Part shown: piece after piece, positions 33,818 through 42,669 of the stretch
Layout of the letters: every line of letters begins with the position of its first letter
Position numbering within the stretch: position 1 is the stretch's first letter
NCBI GenBank assembly: GCA_016291905.1
Contig: JAEEZS010000071.1
Location: 25,601-89,600, forward strand
DNA from: Bacteroidaceae bacterium
GTDB taxonomy: Bacteria > Bacteroidota > Bacteroidia > Bacteroidales > Bacteroidaceae
Reading direction: 5' to 3'
Length of the DNA stretch: 64,000 nucleotides
Position numbers and translations under genes: made by a program
The notes under the pieces: model-generated
Told to the model about the DNA's origin: nothing
Databases searched by the model: none
The model's input: only the letters and a program-made list of their open reading frames with translations

Positions 33818-35764
33818 TTAGATTTGGTTATACTTTTTGAGGGTATCGACAGCTCGTAGCGTCTCTGCCACATTCATGGCGAAGGCCACAGCACCACGTC
33901 CGCGGAAGGGCGGGTTGCCGTCGAACATCTCACTAATGGTGCCGATACAGTGGGCCTGCATGACGTCCTCGTAGCCTACCAGTTGGCGCTCGACGAAGCT
34001 GACGCCGCTGCGCTTATAAATTTTCAGGTAGGCCTCCATGTAGAAACCGCCCAGCCAGGGCCATGCGGTGCCCTGATGGTAGGCGTAGTCACGGACGGTC
34101 TGCACACCTTGATAGATGGGATTGTAGCCAAAGCTCTTCGGGCTGAGGGAACGGAGTCCGCGAGGGGTGAGCAGTTCGCGCGTCGTCAGGTCAAGGACGG
34201 CTTTCTTCTGCGTCTGTGTGAGCGGGCTGTAGTCCAATGCCACAGCGAATATCATGTTCGGGCGGACACTATAGTCGGGTGCCGAGCCTTTGTCCACATA
34301 GTCAAACAAGTAGCCATGTTCATTAAGGAACACGCGCGTGAAGGAGCTGCCGCAAAGTTGGGCAAGGCTGCTGCACTTTTCTGCCGAGCCGGGTTTGCCC
34401 ATCGTTTCAAAGACTGAGGCGGCAAACATCAGGGCATTGTACCAAAGAGCGTTGAACTCAACAATGTAGCCTGTGCGGGGAACGACAGGACGCCCACCAG
34501 CCGTGCTGTTCATCCATGTGACGGCTTTTTCCACGCCGTTGGTATAGACAAGGCCGTTCTCATGCAGGAACAGGTTGGGGTGCTTGCTGTGGCGCAGGTA
34601 GTGCATGATTTTAGTCATCAGTTCGCCGTAGTGCTCCCAGCACTCCTGTATGGACGTCTTTGCTGCGTATTGCTGCAAGGTCCACATCGCCCAAAGCAGT
34701 ACGTCTGGCTGCTCCATTTCATATATCTTGCACTCCGAGGGCTTGCCGTCGATGAAGTCGTTGATAGCTTGCGAGGCTGTCTGCATGGCGCTGTGGAACT
34801 GGTCGAGTTCTCCTGTCGAGAGCGTTAGGCCAGGCAGCGAGATAAACATGTCGCGGGCGCGGCATTTGAACCAGGGGTAGCCGGCAAGAATATAGTGCTT
34901 GTCGCCCTGCACGTTGTGGAACTGATGAGCGGCAATGACAAGGCTGTTGTGGAAGGTGTCGCGTGGAGGACGGATGTCGTACTCGTGCTGGAACATCTGC
35001 TTGAACTGGTTAGACTTTGCTTCGCTGACGCCGCCGGAGAAGACAATGACATCGCCCTTCTTCATGGATACCTCGAAGTAGCCGGGCACGTAGAGGTCTT
35101 CTGTAAACTCGTAGCCGCGTTCACGCTCCTTCGGATACTCCATGCCGCGGTACCAGTCGGGGCGATAGACAAACTCGTTCTTGCGGTTCAGCTGCATGAA
35201 CAGTTCGGGGTAGCCCGGGTACATGCAGGTCTTGATGCCATTGTCAACAAACTGGTAGCTCTTGTCGGCCTGCCAGTTCTCGTGAGTGTACTGTCGCACG
35301 CTTCGGAAGGCCAGGAACGGGCGGAGGCGCAACAGGATGGGCGAGGTGGCCTCGACCAGCGTGTAGCGGATGAGGATGCGGTTCTCGTGGTGCACAAACG
35401 CCTTCTCCTTTCTTAGCATCACGCCACCTACGCGATAAAGGGTTGTAGGGACGCGCTCCCAAGTGAATTCACGGATATACTTGTGTCCCATTGGCGAGAA
35501 CACGTTGCCTTGGTACTTATGCAGACCGAGGTTGAACTCAGCCCCGTGCTGCACGACGGTCTCGTCGAGCGAGCTCAGCAGCACGTGGTTTTCATCGTCC
35601 AGGTTGGGGACAGGGAGGACCAGCAGACCGTGGTATTTGCGCGTGTTGCAATCGACGATGGTCGAGCAATGGTAGGCGCCCGATCGGTTTGTGCGCAAAA
35701 TCTCACGTGGCAGGGATTCCTCCAGATTTATCATCAGGGGTTTTTCAAATCGTAAATATCCCAT
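33818..35764 (-). CDS. Glycogen debranching enzyme (amylo-alpha-1,6-glucosidase, GH133)
   Basis: A 648-residue cytosolic protein. The N-terminal beta domain (about 1-270) begins MGYLRFEKPLMINLEESLPREILRTNRSGAYHCSTIVDCNTRKYHGLLV, the signature of bacterial GDE N domains, and the C-terminal (alpha/alpha)6 barrel has ILAGYPWFKCRARDMFISLPGL with the catalytic-acid region, and WMNSTAGGRPVVPRTGYIVEFNALWYNAL. It removes alpha-1,6 branches during glycogen turnover. It is the first gene of the operon GH133-GT4-GH57-CotH, read from the promoter at 35833-35803. Confidence 0.93.
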   Translation of the reverse strand: MGYLRFEKPLMINLEESLPREILRTNRSGAYHCSTIVDCNTRKYHGLLVLPVPNLDDENHVLLSSLDETVVQHGAEFNLGLHKYQGNVFSPMGHKYIREFTWERVPTTLYRVGGVMLRKEKAFVHHENRILIRYTLVEATSPILLRLRPFLAFRSVRQYTHENWQADKSYQFVDNGIKTCMYPGYPELFMQLNRKNEFVYRPDWYRGMEYPKERERGYEFTEDLYVPGYFEVSMKKGDVIVFSGGVSEAKSNQFKQMFQHEYDIRPPRDTFHNSLVIAAHQFHNVQGDKHYILAGYPWFKCRARDMFISLPGLTLSTGELDQFHSAMQTASQAINDFIDGKPSECKIYEMEQPDVLLWAMWTLQQYAAKTSIQECWEHYGELMTKIMHYLRHSKHPNLFLHENGLVYTNGVEKAVTWMNSTAGGRPVVPRTGYIVEFNALWYNALMFAASVFETMGKPGSAEKCSSLAQLCGSSFTRVFLNEHGYLFDYVDKGSAPDYSVRPNMIFAVALDYSPLTQTQKKAVLDLTTRELLTPRGLRSLSPKSFGYNPIYQGVQTVRDYAYHQGTAWPWLGGFYMEAYLKIYKRSGVSFVERQLVGYEDVMQAHCIGTISEMFDGNPPFRGRGAVAFAMNVAETLRAVDTLKKYNQI

Positions 35765-35802
35765 AGTGCTTTGGTATGATAATGATTTTCTATATTAGCA
35801 GC

Positions 35803-35833
35803 CAAAATTACATTACATTTTCCGATTTTCAAA
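35803..35833 (-). promoter_or_regulatory. Promoter of the glycogen operon
   Basis: Minus-strand TTTG at 35833-35830, exactly 19 bp, TAATTTTG at 35810-35803; 39 bp before the GH133 start. Confidence 0.75.
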
Positions 35834-35915
35834 CTTTTTCCCAGTATTTTTTTGCTGTTATGCAGAAAAATTCATTCCTATCGTTGTTTCTTGCATAAAA
35901 TCCGAAGAAAAGTAT

Positions 35916-35923
35916 TACCTTTG
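35916..35923 (+). promoter_or_regulatory. -7 element of the NfnAB gene
   Basis: TACCTTTG at 35916-35923, 62 bp before the ATG at 35985; CTTG 22 bp upstream is an imperfect -33 element. Confidence 0.55.
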
Positions 35924-35984
35924 CAGCCGAAATAGGTATTAGTTATAAGGAAAAAGATTGTTTTTGTAAAATAGTAAAACCGCT

Positions 35985-38378
35985 ATGTCGTTCCAGATTG
36001 TTTCCAAACAGGCATTTTCCGAGAAAGTTTTCAAGCTCGAAGTTGAAGCACCTCTTATAGCCCGCAGCCGCAAGGCCGGACACTTTGTCATTATCCGCAC
36101 CCACGACAAGGGTGAGCGTGTCCCGCTCACAATTGCTGCGGCTGACGTTCAGCGTGGTACTATCACGTTGGTGGTGCAGAAGATTGGCGTCAGCACCACG
36201 CGTCTTTGCGACATGAATGTAGGCGACTCGTTGGCTGATGTCGTAGGTCCTCTCGGACAGGCTACACACATCGAAAACTTCGGTACCGTTGTCTGTGCAG
36301 GAGGTGGTGTGGGCGTGGCTCCCATGCTGCCCATCATTCAGGCGTTGAAGGCTGCCGGAAACCGTGTCGTCAGCGTGCTGGCAGGTCGTACAAAGGAGCT
36401 GATTATCCTTGAAGACGAGGTGCGTCGCAGTTCCGACGATGTCATCATCATGACCGACGACGGCTCCTATGGCGACAAGGGTGTCGTCACCGTGGGCATC
36501 GAGCGTGTCATCCAGCGTGAAAAGGTGGACAAGTGTTTCGCCATCGGCCCTGCCATCATGATGAAGTTCTGCTGCCTGCTGACGCAGAAGTACAATATCC
36601 CCACCGACGTGTCGCTCAACACCATCATGGTTGACGGCACGGGCATGTGTGGTGCCTGCCGTGTGAGCGTGGGCGGACAGACGAAGTTCGTCTGTGTCGA
36701 TGGCCCTGAATTCGATGGTCATCAGGTTGATTGGGACGGCATGATGAAGCGCATGGGCTCCTTCAAGGCCGAGGAAGTGGAAGCATTTGAGCGATATAAC
36801 TCAGAAAGTCAGATTAACAGCCTCCAGACTTCAGCGGATGGTGCTGCATCTGAGGCACAGCCGGAACAAACACCTTCTGGCTCGAAGTCTGACGCCTGCC
36901 AGTCAATCGATGAGCTTATCTCTCGCACGGCTCCTTGGCGTGAGGAATTGCGCAAGGCTATGAAGGCAAAGGAGCGCACAGCTATTGAGCGCTGCCCGAT
37001 GAACGAGCTCGACCCCGTCTATCGTGCCACCACCCGCACCGAGGAGGTCAACACGGGCTACACCCCTGAGCAGGCCGTCCGTGAGGCTCACCGTTGTCTT
37101 GACTGCGCCAACCCCACCTGCATGGAGGGCTGCCCCGTTGCCATTGAGATACCTTCCTTTATAAAGAATATCGAGCGGGGACATTTCCTCGATGCTGCTC
37201 GCGTGCTGAAGCACACCTCCTCGCTGCCCGCTGTGTGCGGACGTGTCTGCCCGCAGGAGAAACAATGCGAGAGCCGTTGCATCCATCTGAAGATGAGCGG
37301 CAAGGCTGTTGCCATAGGTAACCTGGAGCGCTTCGCTGCCGACTACGAGCGTGAGTCGGGTCAGATGGCATTGCCCGAGCTGGCTCCCAAGAACGGACTC
37401 CGCGTGGCTGTCGTCGGTTCAGGTCCTGCTGGACTCTCCTTCGCTGGCGATATGGCTAAGCGGGGCTACGACGTCACGGTCTTCGAGGCGCTCCACGAAA
37501 TTGGTGGCGTGCTTAAGTACGGCATCCCCGAGTTCCGTCTGCCCAACCGCATCGTCGATGTCGAAATCAACCAGCTGGAGAAGATGGGCGTCACCTTCGT
37601 CAAGGACTGCCTTGTGGGCAAGACCATCCGCGTAGAGGACTTGCAGGCGCAGGGCTATGCCGGCATCTTCGTGGCTACGGGCGCCGGCCTGCCCAACTTC
37701 ATGAACATCCCAGGCGAGAACAGCGTGGGCGTCATGTCCAGCAACGAATACCTCACCCGCATCAACCTCATGGATGCCTCCAATGCTGAGACCGATACGC
37801 CCATCACGCCAGCTCGTCGGGTGATGGTGGTAGGAGGCGGCAACACGGCTATGGACTCCTGCCGTACCGCCAAGCGCCTTGGTGCCGAGCGTGTTACCAT
37901 CGTCTATCGTCGTAGCGAGGCCGAGATGCCTGCCCGTCTTGAGGAGGTCAAGCACGCCAAGGAAGAGGGCATCGAATTCCTCACGCTCCATAACCCGCTG
38001 GAATACGTTGCCAACGAGAAAGGCCATGTCTGTCAGGTTGTCCTGCAGAAGATGGAGCTGGGCGAGCCCGATGCCTCTGGACGTCGCAGTCCTGTGCCCA
38101 TGACGAATGCCGACGGCAGCCCCGTCACCATCACCATGGACATTGACCTTGCTGTGGTAGCCGTAGGCGTCAGCCCTAACCCCATCGTGCCGAAGTCCGT
38201 ACCAGGGCTTGAGCTTGGGCGCAAGAACACCATTGCCGTCAACGAGCAGATGCAATCCAGCATTCCCACGCTCTATGCCGGAGGCGACATCGTCCGAGGC
38301 GGAGCCACCGTCATCCTCGCTATGGGCGATGGCCGTCGTGCCGCTGCTGCCATGCACGAGCGCCTCAGCCAGGTATAA
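35985..38378 (+). CDS. Fused NfnA-NfnB flavoprotein (ferredoxin-NADP reductase / glutamate synthase small-subunit type)
   Basis: A 797-residue fusion. Residues about 1-275 are a ferredoxin-NADP reductase-like unit as in NfnA and dihydroorotate dehydrogenase electron-transfer subunits: FAD part with RVPLTIAA, NAD part with CAGGGVGVAPMLP, and a 2Fe-2S Cys cluster in GTGMCGACRVSVGG...FVCVDGPEF. A Ser/Gln-rich linker (about 275-310) joins it to an NfnB/GltD-like unit: 4Fe-4S ligands in CLDCANPTCMEGCPV and VCGRVCPQEKQCESRC, then two Rossmann motifs (VVGSGPAGLSFAGDM, VMVVGGGNTAMDSC). Separate NfnA and NfnB form the NADH-dependent ferredoxin:NADP oxidoreductase that bifurcates electrons; the fusion suggests the same or a related role. 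The gene is monocistronic. Confidence 0.9.
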   Translation: MSFQIVSKQAFSEKVFKLEVEAPLIARSRKAGHFVIIRTHDKGERVPLTIAAADVQRGTITLVVQKIGVSTTRLCDMNVGDSLADVVGPLGQATHIENFGTVVCAGGGVGVAPMLPIIQALKAAGNRVVSVLAGRTKELIILEDEVRRSSDDVIIMTDDGSYGDKGVVTVGIERVIQREKVDKCFAIGPAIMMKFCCLLTQKYNIPTDVSLNTIMVDGTGMCGACRVSVGGQTKFVCVDGPEFDGHQVDWDGMMKRMGSFKAEEVEAFERYNSESQINSLQTSADGAASEAQPEQTPSGSKSDACQSIDELISRTAPWREELRKAMKAKERTAIERCPMNELDPVYRATTRTEEVNTGYTPEQAVREAHRCLDCANPTCMEGCPVAIEIPSFIKNIERGHFLDAARVLKHTSSLPAVCGRVCPQEKQCESRCIHLKMSGKAVAIGNLERFAADYERESGQMALPELAPKNGLRVAVVGSGPAGLSFAGDMAKRGYDVTVFEALHEIGGVLKYGIPEFRLPNRIVDVEINQLEKMGVTFVKDCLVGKTIRVEDLQAQGYAGIFVATGAGLPNFMNIPGENSVGVMSSNEYLTRINLMDASNAETDTPITPARRVMVVGGGNTAMDSCRTAKRLGAERVTIVYRRSEAEMPARLEEVKHAKEEGIEFLTLHNPLEYVANEKGHVCQVVLQKMELGEPDASGRRSPVPMTNADGSPVTITMDIDLAVVAVGVSPNPIVPKSVPGLELGRKNTIAVNEQMQSSIPTLYAGGDIVRGGATVILAMGDGRRAAAAMHERLSQV

Positions 38379-38423
38379 AAACCGACAAGAAAATTCGTGG
38401 AGAAGATAAACATAAATTCCCAC

Positions 38424-38466
38424 GAATTGACCATAAATTATCCATTTATAAATTTATGGTCAATTC
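38424..38466. terminator. Long perfect hairpin after NfnAB
   Basis: 16-bp perfect inverted repeat (38424-38439 and 38451-38466), 11-base loop, 46 bp after the stop codon. No U tract follows, so it may act as a transcript-stabilising or processing element rather than a classical terminator. Confidence 0.6.
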
Positions 38467-38673
38467 ATGAGTAATTCACGGTAATTCGTGTTAAAGATTA
38501 AAATTCGCTTCATTCGGCTAATTCGCTGTTTTTTCTGAACGAGTGAGTCCTTTCTGTCGGCGAATTGTGCGAATTTTTCGAATTATTTCATGAAAAATCG
38601 TGGTAAGTTCATGGTATTTCGTGAAGAAAAAGGGTTCTTTTCCGCGTTAAATGAACCATAAAATGCCCGTTTT

Positions 38674-38703
38674 GGTGTAGGAAGGTGTAGGAAAGTGTAG
38701 GAA
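38674..38703. repeat. 10-bp tandem repeat
   Basis: Three 10-bp units of GGTGTAGGAA; degenerate and inverted copies (CTACACC, GGTGTAGGAG) continue to about 38770. It lies in the 633-bp non-coding stretch 38379-39011, which otherwise holds AT-rich sequence with scattered AATTCGTG motifs. Confidence 0.75.
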
Positions 38704-38836
38704 TAATCGCCCTGCTACACCCACAATAGTTTATGTACCAGCAGAATAAGCCCATTGGTGTAGGAGTGTAGCAATTTTTCATGTTTTTATGGAGAGAATG
38801 TCATCGTTTGACGGCAATTTCTGCGCGTAGTGCGAT

Positions 38837-38907
38837 GTTTATAAACAGCGCCCCTGTTTATATAAACACGGCCCCTGTTTATATAAACTGCGCCCGTGTT
38901 TATAAAC
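38837..38907. repeat. 21-bp tandem repeat array D (about 3.5 units)
   Basis: Units at 38837 (19 bp), 38856 and 38877 (21 bp each) and a partial unit at 38898. Each unit contains the palindrome GTTTATATAAAC or GTTTATAAAC followed by a C-rich half. Located in the convergent gap between NfnAB and the small minus-strand gene. Confidence 0.88.
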
Positions 38908-39011
38908 CGTTGCTTGGGCTGTGAGATCAGTTGCTTTCAGGGATGGATTATAATAGTGGTTTTTACTCACTAATCACTAAAAAAACTTCTGAACGGAAGC
39001 CCTTTTACATA

Positions 39012-39377
39012 TCAAATGATTTTATTCTCATTGAGGTACTTTTTCAACGAGAGGTATTTTGCCAGTAAATGAGCTTTTGCCCTTTCTTCCGCTTCTTTAT
39101 CCGAAGCGATGTCCTGGGCTCTTTCAAGGACTTCCTTGTGGGACATCTCTTTGTATGGAGAGACTTCTTCGGTTTCAATAATAGCTATCTCAATAGTGTC
39201 ACTGGGTGTAATTTCCTTTGCCAGCCAAGTAATGTGCATATCAGTATTCGGGTCATATCCTCCTAAAGTAATATAGTTATACTCCGGGAGGACGTCAACC
39301 ACAATCCCGACTCCAGCTCCGTCAATGGCTGCAGTAGTGGTTACTCCGTTAATGGTTAGTGCTATTCCTTTCATCAT
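39012..39377 (-). CDS. Small protein of unknown function (second of a pair)
   Basis: A 121-residue soluble protein I do not recognise. The N-terminal half is beta-rich (KGIALTINGVTTTAAIDGAGVGIVVDVLPEYNYITLGG) and the C-terminal half is helical and charged (KEMSHKEVLERAQDIASDKEAEERAKAHLLAKYL). It overlaps the preceding small gene by 29 bp, which indicates coupled translation. A second ATG at 39374 is possible. Its place downstream of a large exported protein could mean a role with that protein, but this is inferred only from position. Confidence 0.6.
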   Translation of the reverse strand: MMKGIALTINGVTTTAAIDGAGVGIVVDVLPEYNYITLGGYDPNTDMHITWLAKEITPSDTIEIAIIETEEVSPYKEMSHKEVLERAQDIASDKEAEERAKAHLLAKYLSLKKYLNENKII

Positions 39378-39690
39378 TGATTGCTCCTTTATCGATGAGT
39401 CTTTTTTCTATATCTTTAAATTGTTCCAGAAGACGCCCGAAATCCTTTTTGGCAGAAACACCTTCGAAGATGAGTTCGTCCGTAGGCTCGATACGAATGG
39501 ACATGCTGTCGCCAGTTCTCAGTTCGAAATCTTCCCTAACAAAAAAAGGAAGTACAGAGCCATGAATTGACAAGGAGCCATCCGATTTTTCTTTGGCATA
39601 TCCGGCAGAGATAAAGACATGTCCCCGTTCAACGCTAAGGGACTTCTTTTCCAAAGAAATGCTATTGAGACAAATCGTTACTTTTTTCAT
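39349..39690 (-). CDS. Small protein of unknown function (first of a pair)
   Basis: A 113-residue soluble protein I do not recognise. It looks beta-rich in the first 75 residues (KKVTICLNSISLEKKSLSVERGHVFISAGYAKE) with a helical, charged end (KKDFGRLLEQFKDIEKRLIDKG). No signal peptide and no catalytic motif were seen. It starts 14 bp after the large MG2-type gene and overlaps the next small gene by 29 bp, so the three probably form one transcript. The N-terminal pattern recalls small beta-barrel proteins that fold with a partner, but this is weak. Confidence 0.6.
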   Translation of the reverse strand: MKKVTICLNSISLEKKSLSVERGHVFISAGYAKEKSDGSLSIHGSVLPFFVREDFELRTGDSMSIRIEPTDELIFEGVSAKKDFGRLLEQFKDIEKRLIDKGAINDERNSTNH

Positions 39691-39704
39691 ACAAATGCGC
39701 GTAT

Positions 39705-42434
39705 TTAGTTAATAATCGGTACGCCGTCCCTTGTCATTCCTTCGGCGCTGATGGTGAGGGCGTGGCTGTAGCCGTTGTTGAAGAACGAGACTGAGGCGTA
39801 GCCGTCGGCATCCGTTGTGACTTCGGGGTTCCAATAGATAGTGCGACGGTAGTCCTTGTCCCCCTGCACAGGGCCGTTTGGGTACGTTGGGGCATAGAAC
39901 TCTACAACAGGGGTATAGCCGGTGAATGAGGTGGAACGGGCGTTTTTATCCACATAAGTGCGACGCTTGCGGGAGGGATTAAGCTCAATTTCTACAATGT
40001 ACAGACCTGCGGGAAGTCCTAGATATTTATGAGGTCTTTCGAACTTCTGAATTAGGCGATTCGTAAATAAATCTCGAATGGCAGGGAAAGAAGAGAACAA
40101 GTTCCGGTCATCATAGACAATAATGCTTTTTACCTCCTCCAAATCTATATCGTAACCATCAAAAAATGACGGTCCAGTACGATCTCTCCTTCCATCTTTA
40201 ATAAACCAAAAGGTACGAACCCCGTTTATAAGGGATTGTATTGATAGCCACTGGTAATAGATAGTACGCGACATTATAGAGTCTCGCCCATTGATCTCTT
40301 CCAGAGGTGGGCATGATAACCAATCGTCATAGTTATATCTAGATATAAAGGATTCAAAGGTTTCTCCAACAGGAAAGGTGACATCGTAGCCCTTCTCGCG
40401 CAAGTAGTCCACCACCTTGTAGGTGTAATTTCCCTCATCCAATATTAGTTCGGCATCCTTCGCGGCATCGAAAGCCTTGAACGTGTAATAGTCGATGTAC
40501 TTGCGTCGGCTTTGCACCTCTACCTCCTGCAGCAAGTGGGCATCAGAGGGAAGCACAAAAGAATCCTCCATTTCCTCGACCATCTCAATGTCTGAGGCAT
40601 TCCACCTATCATCGGGGATATATTTTTCGATGGGCTGGTAGGCATAGAGGGCGGGCTTTGACGAGCGCTCCAGTCGGACGCGCGTGGTTTTGTCTCCCTT
40701 CTTGTCGCCTTTCTGACGGGTTTCCATGTAGAGGTCCCATTCGCCTTCAAAATCCTCCACACCGACGCTCCAGTAGCCGAGGCTGTCGGTAGTGACGGTG
40801 GTCTCCTGCTGATGTTTTCGGTCTAACGAGGAGAGACGCACGGCTATCTTCACATCAGGGAGAGGTGTTTCCTTGATGCGGCTGAACGCCCAGCCGTCAA
40901 CTACGAGTTGGCTCTCCGTATAATGTCGGATTTCAAACGGCTCCACCCCTGCCATCTGACGCCAGTTGTAGCGCGTCCAGCCCTGCACCATCATTAGGAG
41001 GTCTAACTCTTTGGAGTGATTAGTGACTTGTTGACCTGTTGACTTGTTGACTTGTTGACCTTCCTCGAAGTACCACCCCGGGTCTTCGATTAAGCCTTTA
41101 AGTTCGGACGAAAGCAGCATGTAGGTGCGGATGTCGTCACGGTAGGCTGTGCCGTAGTCGGCAGCATCACGCACGGCAAGGGAGAAGGTACGGCCTCCCC
41201 CTTCCCCTCCTGAAGGAGGCGTGACTTGCAGGTTCAGGCGGATTTCGTCGAAGGGGCGGTAGTCCGCCCTGTCTGCGGTAACGGAAACGGTCTCGGTCGG
41301 AATGCCGTTGTCAACGAAGAAGAGGCGCTGAGCATAGACAGCTCCCTCGGCGTCGAAGAGCGTCAGCTGATAGACTCCCGTAGGAAATCCCGCTGTGGAG
41401 AGGGTACGTGTGCAGCCCCTTGCGCCGACGGTAAGCGTATCCACGGCGTGGCATCGCCCCTGCGAAGTAAGCGTATAGGCAAGCAGCTTGGTTGCCGGCA
41501 GCCCTGCGGCAGCAAAATTGACGATAAGACTATCTCCACTCGTTGAATCGTGGACTTGTTGACTTGTTGACCTCAAAACCTGTAGCGTGCATCCCTCCGG
41601 CTCAGGCTCGGGGAGCGTGAACGAGTATTTCTTTCCCTCGTAGATGGCCTGTACCTTTCGGTTTGTCTTATCGGGGGTAAGAGAGAAACTGCCCATGCCG
41701 TTGTGCTGGAGGGGGATGGGGAGGGTGTTACCGTCGTTGTCCGTCAACGCTTCAATATTGACGCCATGCCCCTGTTTGTCGGTTGCCTGAAAGGCGATGC
41801 GGCAGGCAAGGCCGCTAACGAGGTGTCCCCCTTCGGGATAGAAGGTCAGGTTGAACTTGTCCAGCTTCTCGGAGCGCTTCGGGTCAGGGCGGTTCACCTC
41901 GTGATAGGTGTACCGTTCCATGACGGGGTCACTATAGTCGCCTTCCGTCTTGGGCTCCTTATAGACGGGGATGACACGTGAGAAGATGCCCGCATCGTCG
42001 AAGTTAAGCATGGCGCGGGTGTAGGCGCGAATCTGGTAATAACCACTTGGGTAGCCGATGGCGCCACGCATCTTCACAGCCTCCTCGACAGACGAATCAA
42101 TAAGGGAAAACGAGCCGTGACAACGCCCGTCAACCACTTTCAGCTTCTGCTGTTTCAGAATCACACCCGTAGGAGATAGCAGCTCCACGTAGAGCACCTT
42201 GCTGGCAGCTTCGCCTCCCGTAGTGGCATCTACCACGTTAGCTGCGTACCAAATAGTCTCGCCCTGAAAGTAAGCCGTGTTATCCAAATGGAGATAGACC
42301 TTCTCCTGCGGACAGAGCTGGCTGAAATAGTTGAGGTGAAAGGCATAACCTGCTATCCTATTAACATCCTCCTCCGTCTGCGCCGAAAGGCCGACGCAGA
42401 GGAACAGAGGGATGAAGATGGCAAGACGCCTCAT
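39705..42434 (-). CDS. Large exported protein with MG2-type and plug-like domains
   Basis: A 909-residue exported protein with signal peptide MRRLAIFIPLFLCVGLSAQ. After it comes an alpha-2-macroglobulin MG2-like beta domain (EKVYLHLDNTAYFQGETIWYAANVVD, about 40-150), further beta domains, and a C-terminal region with a TonB-plug-like segment near 690-800 and a final beta domain (TTDADGYASVSFFNNGYSH). This architecture is common in Bacteroidota and of unknown function; a periplasmic or outer-membrane location is likely. The coding sequence contains two blocks of an 8-bp repeat (minus-strand unit GTCAACAA at 41023-41060 and 41551-41572), giving GQQVNKSTGQQV and STSQQVHDSTS in the protein. A unit gain or loss would shift the frame. 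Confidence 0.75.
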   Translation of the reverse strand: MRRLAIFIPLFLCVGLSAQTEEDVNRIAGYAFHLNYFSQLCPQEKVYLHLDNTAYFQGETIWYAANVVDATTGGEAASKVLYVELLSPTGVILKQQKLKVVDGRCHGSFSLIDSSVEEAVKMRGAIGYPSGYYQIRAYTRAMLNFDDAGIFSRVIPVYKEPKTEGDYSDPVMERYTYHEVNRPDPKRSEKLDKFNLTFYPEGGHLVSGLACRIAFQATDKQGHGVNIEALTDNDGNTLPIPLQHNGMGSFSLTPDKTNRKVQAIYEGKKYSFTLPEPEPEGCTLQVLRSTSQQVHDSTSGDSLIVNFAAAGLPATKLLAYTLTSQGRCHAVDTLTVGARGCTRTLSTAGFPTGVYQLTLFDAEGAVYAQRLFFVDNGIPTETVSVTADRADYRPFDEIRLNLQVTPPSGGEGGGRTFSLAVRDAADYGTAYRDDIRTYMLLSSELKGLIEDPGWYFEEGQQVNKSTGQQVTNHSKELDLLMMVQGWTRYNWRQMAGVEPFEIRHYTESQLVVDGWAFSRIKETPLPDVKIAVRLSSLDRKHQQETTVTTDSLGYWSVGVEDFEGEWDLYMETRQKGDKKGDKTTRVRLERSSKPALYAYQPIEKYIPDDRWNASDIEMVEEMEDSFVLPSDAHLLQEVEVQSRRKYIDYYTFKAFDAAKDAELILDEGNYTYKVVDYLREKGYDVTFPVGETFESFISRYNYDDWLSCPPLEEINGRDSIMSRTIYYQWLSIQSLINGVRTFWFIKDGRRDRTGPSFFDGYDIDLEEVKSIIVYDDRNLFSSFPAIRDLFTNRLIQKFERPHKYLGLPAGLYIVEIELNPSRKRRTYVDKNARSTSFTGYTPVVEFYAPTYPNGPVQGDKDYRRTIYWNPEVTTDADGYASVSFFNNGYSHALTISAEGMTRDGVPIIN
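41023..41060 (-). repeat. Intragenic 8-bp repeat, about 4.6 units
   Basis: Minus-strand unit GTCAACAA repeated within the MG2-type gene; one unit has a G at the last position. Three units (24 bp) encode an 8-residue period. A second, shorter block of the same octamer lies at 41551-41572. Confidence 0.85.
41551..41572 (-). repeat. Second intragenic block of the same 8-bp repeat, about 2.6 units
   Basis: Minus-strand GTCAACAA units in the same coding sequence, about 500 bp upstream of the first block in transcription order. The presence of the same octamer twice in one gene argues against chance. Confidence 0.75.
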
Positions 42435-42565
42435 AGCCAGTTTTTATTTAAAAGACCCTCGAAACGAAAAATCAAATACCCCCAAAAGGATTAAATAATG
42501 TTAAACGGGACATTATTTAGTTTTTTCAGCTCGATTCTATTTCGTACCTCTATGGTTTTCTGCTG

Positions 42566-42597
42566 CAAAGATACGACGCAGCAGGCGAAAATGCAAG
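42566..42597 (-). promoter_or_regulatory. Promoter of the MG2-type gene
   Basis: Minus-strand CTTG at 42597-42594, 20-bp spacer, TATCTTTG at 42573-42566, 132 bp before the start codon. The 131-bp leader shows no obvious structure. Confidence 0.55.
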
Positions 42598-42669
42598 AAA
42601 AAAGCCAATATTCGTAAAATTCGCCTCATTCGCCGTCAGTCTGTCAATAGTATAGAAGGATTTGGCCGT

